From Collybia mongolica (Eukaryota > Basidiomycota > Agaricomycetes > Agaricales > Clitocybaceae): a DNA stretch of 64,000 nt. This document shows, in pieces, positions 58,485 to 64,000 of the stretch; position 1 is the stretch's first letter, and every line of letters starts with the position of its first letter. Both the position numbers and the translations under genes were made by a program. The stretch spans positions 3,286,001 through 3,350,000 of the forward strand of contig JAAXNY010000005.1 of assembly GCA_013420905.1 (NCBI GenBank). Direction: 5' to 3'. Below the pieces are notes generated by a model. That model saw nothing but the letters and a program-made list of their open reading frames with translations. It made no database searches and was not told the origin of the DNA.

Positions 58485-60492
58485 ATGCTAGTCTTTCGAA
58501 GACCGCTCCTGTCGAGCCGAATCCCTCATAAAGTCAATCTCCGGTTCTTTGCCAAGTTTACTCCTCCTACCATCCTTTTCCGTCCTATAAGTACCCCTTT
58601 CAAACCGCGCGACGTGCCTTTCTGCCCACTCACCTCTTCAGTTCAACTAATGCCCACCGCCATGCCTCCTCGTCGACACATTTCTACCGACCTCATCTCC
58701 TCCTACCCATCCGATTCACCAATGAAATCACCCTCCTCCATGCTTAGCTTCCACGACAGTGCCCGTTTCGCGTCGCCCGACTCAGATCAGATGCTTTTCG
58801 GTCCACTCGACTTTGAGGACTATTCCACGACTTCACCAGTCGTTCCATGGGACATGTTCGGTGAGATGGAAAACGATGTGAAGCCTTTGTTTGACTATCC
58901 ACCATCCTCATCACTGCCATCCCATTATGATTACGATATATCGCAATCCTCCCCCACCGAAAGTTACTACGGCTCTGCGGGATCCTACGACGTAAAGGTC
59001 ATAAAGGGCTCTCCCCCGGTAGATAACAATGATTTCCTCGCCAACTGGATCAACGATCCAGATTTATCGCTTCCTGCTTCCCCTACCTCTCCCATACCCA
59101 TTCCTTCTTCATTGGATATACCCCCATCCTCCTCCTTTGTGTCCTTTTCAGATCAGAATCACTTTCCTCGAGGTGGAATGCTCTCTCCTACTGAGTACGC
59201 TGCCCTTCACCCTCTTCCACGATCCATGTCGCCCTCTTCATCATTTGAAGACCACTACCCAGCTGAGAGACAGCGTGTGCACTCGATTTCACCACGAGAT
59301 GCATCCCTCCACACGCCATCCTGGGCTGCACAGCTGTGGGACACTCCCAGCTCCCTCCGTTCTCCGTCGTCGCCGCGATCAGCCGTGCGACACTCTCCCA
59401 TGCATGATGCCACCCTGCGGCAGCGCGTCCCGGTCCAGCGTGGGTCGATCTCCACGGGCCAGCTTTTCCAATCGTCGAGTGCCCCGTCTCCGAGTATGAC
59501 TCGAGCCTACAGCCGCCGAGCCGAATCTGCCAGTGTCACAGATGATCACGATGCTACCGTGCGGCGAAAGAAGCGCAGCCCGCCCGCCGAAGACCCGAAT
59601 GCTACTGTCAAAGTTGTTGATAATCGTAAGTAACACGTCATTTTCTTATCCTAGGCCATGGACTCACGCATAATGCTGTGCAGCCCTCAAGTCAGTGCTG
59701 CGACCTCCCAAATTAGCGCCCTCGGCTTGGCAGCTATATTTCACAGACTGGATTCAGAAACAGCAAGCTTCTGGTACGCGAAAGCTAAATGTGGCGCAGG
59801 CAGCGAAAGAGGCCGGCCAAGAATACGCTTGCCTCAGTAATGAAGAGAAAGAGGTAACTCTTCTTTTTTTGTGGCGTCATCCTATACGTCATCTCATTAT
59901 TCCTCAGCCCTACAAGCGTCGGTCAATGGCTGCCAAGGAAGTTCGTGAGCGGGAGCTTGCTGCCTACATGAGAACTCTCACTCCCGATGATATCAAACGC
60001 GAGAACGCGTTCAGGGCTGCGCAGAGGAAGGCTGGAAAGTCGCGCAAGAGCAACATCAAGGATCCGAACGCGCCGAAGAAGCCCCTCAGTGCATATTTCA
60101 TGTTCTTACAACGCATCAGGGCGAACCCCCAGTTAGTCCGGGATATTTTTGGAGACGAGACGGAGACGACGAAGCAGAGCGTTCTTGCCGCTGCCAAGTG
60201 GCGCTCTATGACTGATGCAGAGCGACAGGTGATACTCTCTTTCCGCGATTCTCGTTATTGTTTTACTAATGTGTGCTGATAGCCGTTCCTTGCACAAGCC
60301 GAGCAGGAGAAGATGGAGTACGAAGCAGCGAGAAGAATCTATGAAGAAGGGGCTGCGTCTTACGGCTCATCAAATATTAATTTCAGCATTCTTCCAGGCA
60401 GTCCGTCTTTCCCAACGATGAGGATGGAGTCGGAGAGCGAGAGTGAGGGTTTCGTAACTGATGATGGATTCGAGCGCATTGCTCGCTCATAG
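58485..60492 (+). CDS. Tandem HMG-box DNA-binding protein
   Basis: Four exons encode about 550-600 residues. About 340 residues of Ser/Pro-rich disordered sequence precede two HMG boxes. The first (KLAPSAWQLYFTDWIQKQQA, then LNVAQAAKEAGQEYACLS) spans exons 2 and 3; the second (DPNAPKKPLSAYFMFLQRIR, then AAAKWRSMTDAERQ) ends in exon 4. An acidic C-terminal tail follows (MESESESEGFVTDDGFERIA). Two starts are possible. ATG 58485 adds an Arg-rich segment (MLVFRRPLLSSRIPHKVNLR) that looks like a mitochondrial presequence. ATG 58650 (MPTAMPPRRHIS) lies about 60 bp after a CTATAAGT element and would give a nuclear form. Paired HMG boxes occur in mitochondrial (TFAM, Abf2) and chromatin proteins. Confidence 0.85.
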
Positions 60493-60757
60493 TTTTGAAC
60501 ACTATCTGACCCACATATTGGGAATGACCCGTCACGACCACTAACGTCTTCTTTGCTGAAGCCCTTTCGTGCGCTTCACCTTATTTGTTTGACATATATT
60601 ATATCCTTCGCGTATGAAGCACCAGACACTGTACATCTATGCCTTACTTGCTGTATTTCTAGAACATTACTGTACGTAGACACCCGTCGCTGACGATATA
60701 TTCAACACCCTCCCCCCTCCATACGACGACGTCATACTTTAGAGTTCGGGTGATGGC

Positions 60758-61465
60758 TATAACGGCAAGCGAAGGACCATCTTCTGATGAGGATCTCCAT
60801 CCTCGTCGAATTCTGCACCCTGTAGATTCAAGATCTAAACTTAATCATTTATCTTGATGGTTCCACTCACTTCAGCTTCGTATCCAAATCTAAACAAAGT
60901 ATTGATTAGAGAACAGAAAACGTTTGCTTTGGGGAATAGGATCCCCACTCACTTCGCGTAGAACCCCTTGACATAGAGCTGGGAGTGTGATACGATCTCG
61001 GCAGCTGATTGGCCCGCCTTCAACGCATCTGTCCGGACCCAACCATGCAAGGCTAGAACGAGCTCGTGTCCGAAACGATGGCTACGATAATCTTTAAGAA
61101 CTGCTAGTCGGCTAAGCTTGTAGTAGCTGGCTGCCGGCGCTTTGTACGCGCGAATTGTCCCAATCGGAGTCTTGGACGGCATCAGCCTCAGCAAGAAATG
61201 TGTCGCCGATTCATCGAACCTAGGGAACGTTAGAAACATATAATTCCGGAAGGACAGACAATGCCCCTCACTCATCGAATTCCGTCTCGAGTGGGAATTT
61301 CTGTTCAACATGGAAGACATTGATTCTCTGGGTTGAATGAGAACGGGTATTTTGAGGAGTGTAGATCTGGTGCTATACCACATCGTAGCATTGCTGTCGC
61401 TCCTCGGGCGTCTGAGTCACGACAATCTCATGAGGAGGAATAGTGGTTGGTCTCGAAGAATCCAT
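60758..61465 (-). CDS. GNAT-family N-acetyltransferase
   Basis: Five exons give about 185 residues. The start (MDSSRPTTIPPHEIVVTQTP) leads into RINVFHVEQKFPLETEFDEF, a motif shared with ElaA-like and small GNAT proteins. The core follows: IGTIRAYKAPAASYYKLSRL, AVLKDYRSHRFGHELVLALH (the acetyl-CoA pyrophosphate loop region, R-x2-R/H-x-G), AEIVSHSQLYVKGFYAKFGY and the end HQKMVLRLPL. It should transfer acetyl from acetyl-CoA to an amine; the substrate is unknown. It shares a 299-bp divergent promoter with the PPR gene. Confidence 0.88.
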
Positions 61466-61764
61466 CTCGACGCGAGTGGGTCCAGACCCTGAAAATTCAG
61501 GCCAGGCTTTTGTAGTCATGCACCCCGGAGAATTGGCGATCCCCATCTGGGGTCACGTGTGAGCTCAGCAGCCGTGCGAAACAGAGCAAAACAAATCCAT
61601 GAAAAGTTGTGGGCAAGCGCCAACCTCGCCACCATTGACCTCTCCCGGCTATATCGTAGCTGCTGCAGGTAAGGGCATACAAGCAAATATACATTCTATG
61701 TCAGGCTCATAGGAACCCAAAAATTTAGGCTTCCTGGGTACTCGTCAACTAGGACGAGCCTCTC

Positions 61765-64000
61765 ATGGTTGAACCTTTTGCAGCAGTCATATTAAATTCA
61801 CTCCTTTCCGGTCGGTCGACGCTGAGGTCCTCTCCTTCGCTGAACTCCGTTGCGCGAGTGATGAAAAGCTCCTCACGCACACACGGTACCTCGGACTTTT
61901 TCACACCACAACCGCGACGCGTGAAAGGCAAGGAGAGGGCTGAGTATGTCCTGAATCTCTCGTGCCATCTCTCACAATGTCAAGAGTGGTCTAGCTGTGT
62001 CAAGAGACATTCCCTATGGTGCCCCCGTAAGTTTGCCAAACTATGTTACTCCTATTGTCTTTCTCAGCAATTTACATTGTTGTAGACCAAAGCCGTTTCA
62101 TGATGATGGATGAATTCGATACAAATGAAGAGGGACCCGTCCGCCGTCACAGAAGTCACCGCACATCCCCAGCGTTGCATTCCGGCCCACTATCTTACTC
62201 TTCAAAGACGCATGCCGTTTACGGAGGGCAGCGCCGCCACGCATCTTATGCATCGGAACTAGCTGAAGTCCCTGCAAGCCTCCCATCAACGTCAGCTCTA
62301 CACCCAGACTCAGCCCCGCTCACAGCACAGGCGATTCGCTCCATGTCGCAGCTGAAAGGCAAATACTTTCAATTGGAGCCAGCTTGGGATACGTACCAAT
62401 CCGCTGTCGAGTGCTACGCGATCGCTCTCTTAACTCTGGACGATATATTAACCTTTTCCACCAAGTTTGTGGACGCTGTTGAGGTGCTTTACAAGTCCGA
62501 GGCCGACCTCGAGACTATCCAACGGTGGGGGCGTCGGCTTGAGGACGTCCTTTCAGCCATCGAATCGCAGACTGCCCCTAATTCTCCCGCTGATTATCGG
62601 CGAAAATGTTTACTATCACGCGCGATGGCATTAGCGGGTGACCTGCAAAGCGCCGTGTCATTGGTGCATGCAGCAAATAAGATACCCATGGTATATGAGG
62701 AGAAGGGTGAAGCCCTTCAAGCATACGAGGGTATCATTCTGTCAACATGGCGACATCATAGCAGGTCTCATGTTCTGGAGTTTATTGTCCTTGAGTGGCA
62801 GTATATAGGTTCATACATGACAAGAGTGTCGAGTAAATGGCACTATTCGACACCTGCTGAAGTCGGATACTCCTTGCGGCATACAGTGCAGATGGTGATC
62901 TCGGAGATGGAAAATCCTGCTATCCTGCTAGCCAGCAGGACAGATTGGGACCATGAACAGCGACAGCAGATCGGAAACCTTCTAATCGAAATATTATGTG
63001 ACCGGAAAATTCCCACCGATGCCTTGGATGTTTACCAGGAAATGAAGATACAGCGGTTATCTACCCCCGTTGGCCTTCAACTCACACTCTCGCGCACTCT
63101 TGCTCAGGCAGACATGTTTGAACAAGCTAATGCCCTTTTCGCGTCCCTCCCTACTTCTTCGGTCTTCAAATACTACTTATCGACGGGCCTCTATGTATAT
63201 GCTCACCAGGGTAATAATTTGAAGGCGGAACAGTATTATGAGTATCTCGTCCAACATGGTTGGGCCTCGGACTATGACGTCGCCATGCTCTTGTATTCAT
63301 ACGCAAAGCAGGGGAGGACGGAGGCTGTCAATGAGCTCTTCGACAGGTTTTTTCCAGAAGGAAAAGATGGAGAACGCCAGAATTCCCCCTCGCTGCTTCA
63401 CTATTCCGTCCTTATACTTGGATACGCTCAGCAGGGCGATATTGAAGGCATCAGTAGAGGGTTAGCTTCCATGTCGAAGGCCGGTTTGGTGCCTGATGTC
63501 TACATTTACACCACCATCCTCAAGGGCTTTGCGGTACGTGGTGACATCGATTCTGTCACTGCCATCCTGGATCAGATGCGGTCAGCTGGGGTGCACGCGA
63601 ACGCCGTATCATACACGACAGTGATAACCCTTCTCGCCCATCGAAAAGACGCCGTCAGCGCTGAAGCCATCTATAAACGTGCGATATCTGAAGGGGTTAT
63701 TCCCGACCGCCGGATGGTCTCCTCGTTGATGAACGCCCACGTCGAAGCCGGTTCATGGAAAGGAGTCATTCGGGCATTTGATTATATTAAATCGTCGCCT
63801 ACTCGCCATATTCATCTGAGCATCGAGGTCTACAACACCCTTCTGAAAGCATACGTCCTCATTGGTGCCCCATTCTACGTCGTGTCGAAGCTTTTCTCGA
63901 AGTTGGAAAGCTCCAAAGTGAAGCCCGATGCATACACATATGCGCTACTCATCCAATCTGCGTGCGATTCGGGAAAAATGAAACTCGCCGCCGACATTTT
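61765..64000 (+). CDS. Pentatricopeptide repeat protein (3' end outside window)
   Basis: Exon 1 (61765-62026) joins exon 2 at 62086, which is open to the window edge, giving at least 725 residues. The first 60 residues are Arg/Ser-rich (SLLSGRSTLRSSPSLNSVAR), consistent with mitochondrial import. Helical repeats begin near residue 200. Classic PPR units are clear toward the end: GLVPDVYIYTTILKGFAVRG, GVHANAVSYTTVITLLAHRK, GVIPDRRMVSSLMNAHVEAG and KVKPDAYTYALLIQSACDSG. Such proteins bind organellar RNA in a sequence-specific way and act in mitochondrial RNA processing or translation. The target cannot be told. Confidence 0.88.

Noticed and set aside
58485..60492. HMG-box gene as a mating-type gene, with the seven-helix protein at 9.6 kb as a pheromone receptor
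   Set aside because: Agaricomycete mating loci use homeodomain pairs and STE3 receptors. The HMG gene has two tandem boxes, and the membrane protein lacks STE3 features and is 48 kb away.

Overview
This 64 kb window is nuclear DNA of a filamentous basidiomycete, most likely an Agaricomycete. Three things point there. Genes are broken by many short GT-AG introns, mostly 45 to 80 nt, with clear CTAAC/CTGAC-like branch sites. The gene set is fungal: Pex14, LEU2, a Yvc1-type TRP channel, a Kre6/Skn1-type glucan synthesis protein, haspin, fungal complex I accessory subunits. There is also an agaric-style seven-helix membrane protein and an F-box protein of a type common in mushrooms. I see no rRNA, no convincing tRNA, no CRISPR array and no intact transposon. 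All gene models were spliced by hand from reading-frame continuity and conserved family motifs.

Layout. 1-7.2 kb: C-terminal end of a Pro/Ser-rich protein (+), a secreted M24 peptidase (-), PEX14 (+), glycogen branching enzyme (+). 7.2-12.2 kb: gene-poor, with a near-perfect inverted repeat, one seven-helix membrane protein and a stretch of unclear content. 12.2-23.5 kb: LEU2 (-), NOB1 (+), ARPC3 (-), a Yvc1-like TRP channel (+), PSF2 (-), haspin (+). 23.7-34.8 kb: Kre6-like GH16 protein (-), F-box protein (+), C2H2 zinc-finger protein (+), ubiquitin-specific protease (+), mitochondrial PP2C phosphatase (-). 35.4-48.9 kb: several basidiomycete proteins of unknown function, an ACT-domain protein resembling the arginine sensor CASTOR, and a membrane-anchored short-chain dehydrogenase. 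49.5-64 kb: secreted CAP protein, prefoldin subunit 2, complex I subunit NDUFS8, a small orphan ORF, an INO80F/TFPT-like protein, complex I subunit NDUFA13, a tandem HMG-box protein, a GNAT acetyltransferase and a truncated PPR protein running off the end.

Most of these are housekeeping genes, with no obvious metabolic cluster. The main regional pattern is order: genes alternate strands, giving about ten head-to-head pairs, several with gaps under 350 bp (ARPC3/YVC1, PFD2/NDUFS8, LEU2/NOB1, GNAT/PPR, PSF2/haspin), and short convergent tails such as NOB1/ARPC3 and USP/PP2C. The PSF2/haspin gap carries a mirrored set of motifs.

The most unusual content is in splicing: GC-AG introns, a 5-nt exon, 10-nt and 16-nt exons, introns of about 28-34 nt, and alternative in-frame sites that would add or remove protein segments, including the hydrophobic segment of Pex14. 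I found no clearly new multi-gene system.
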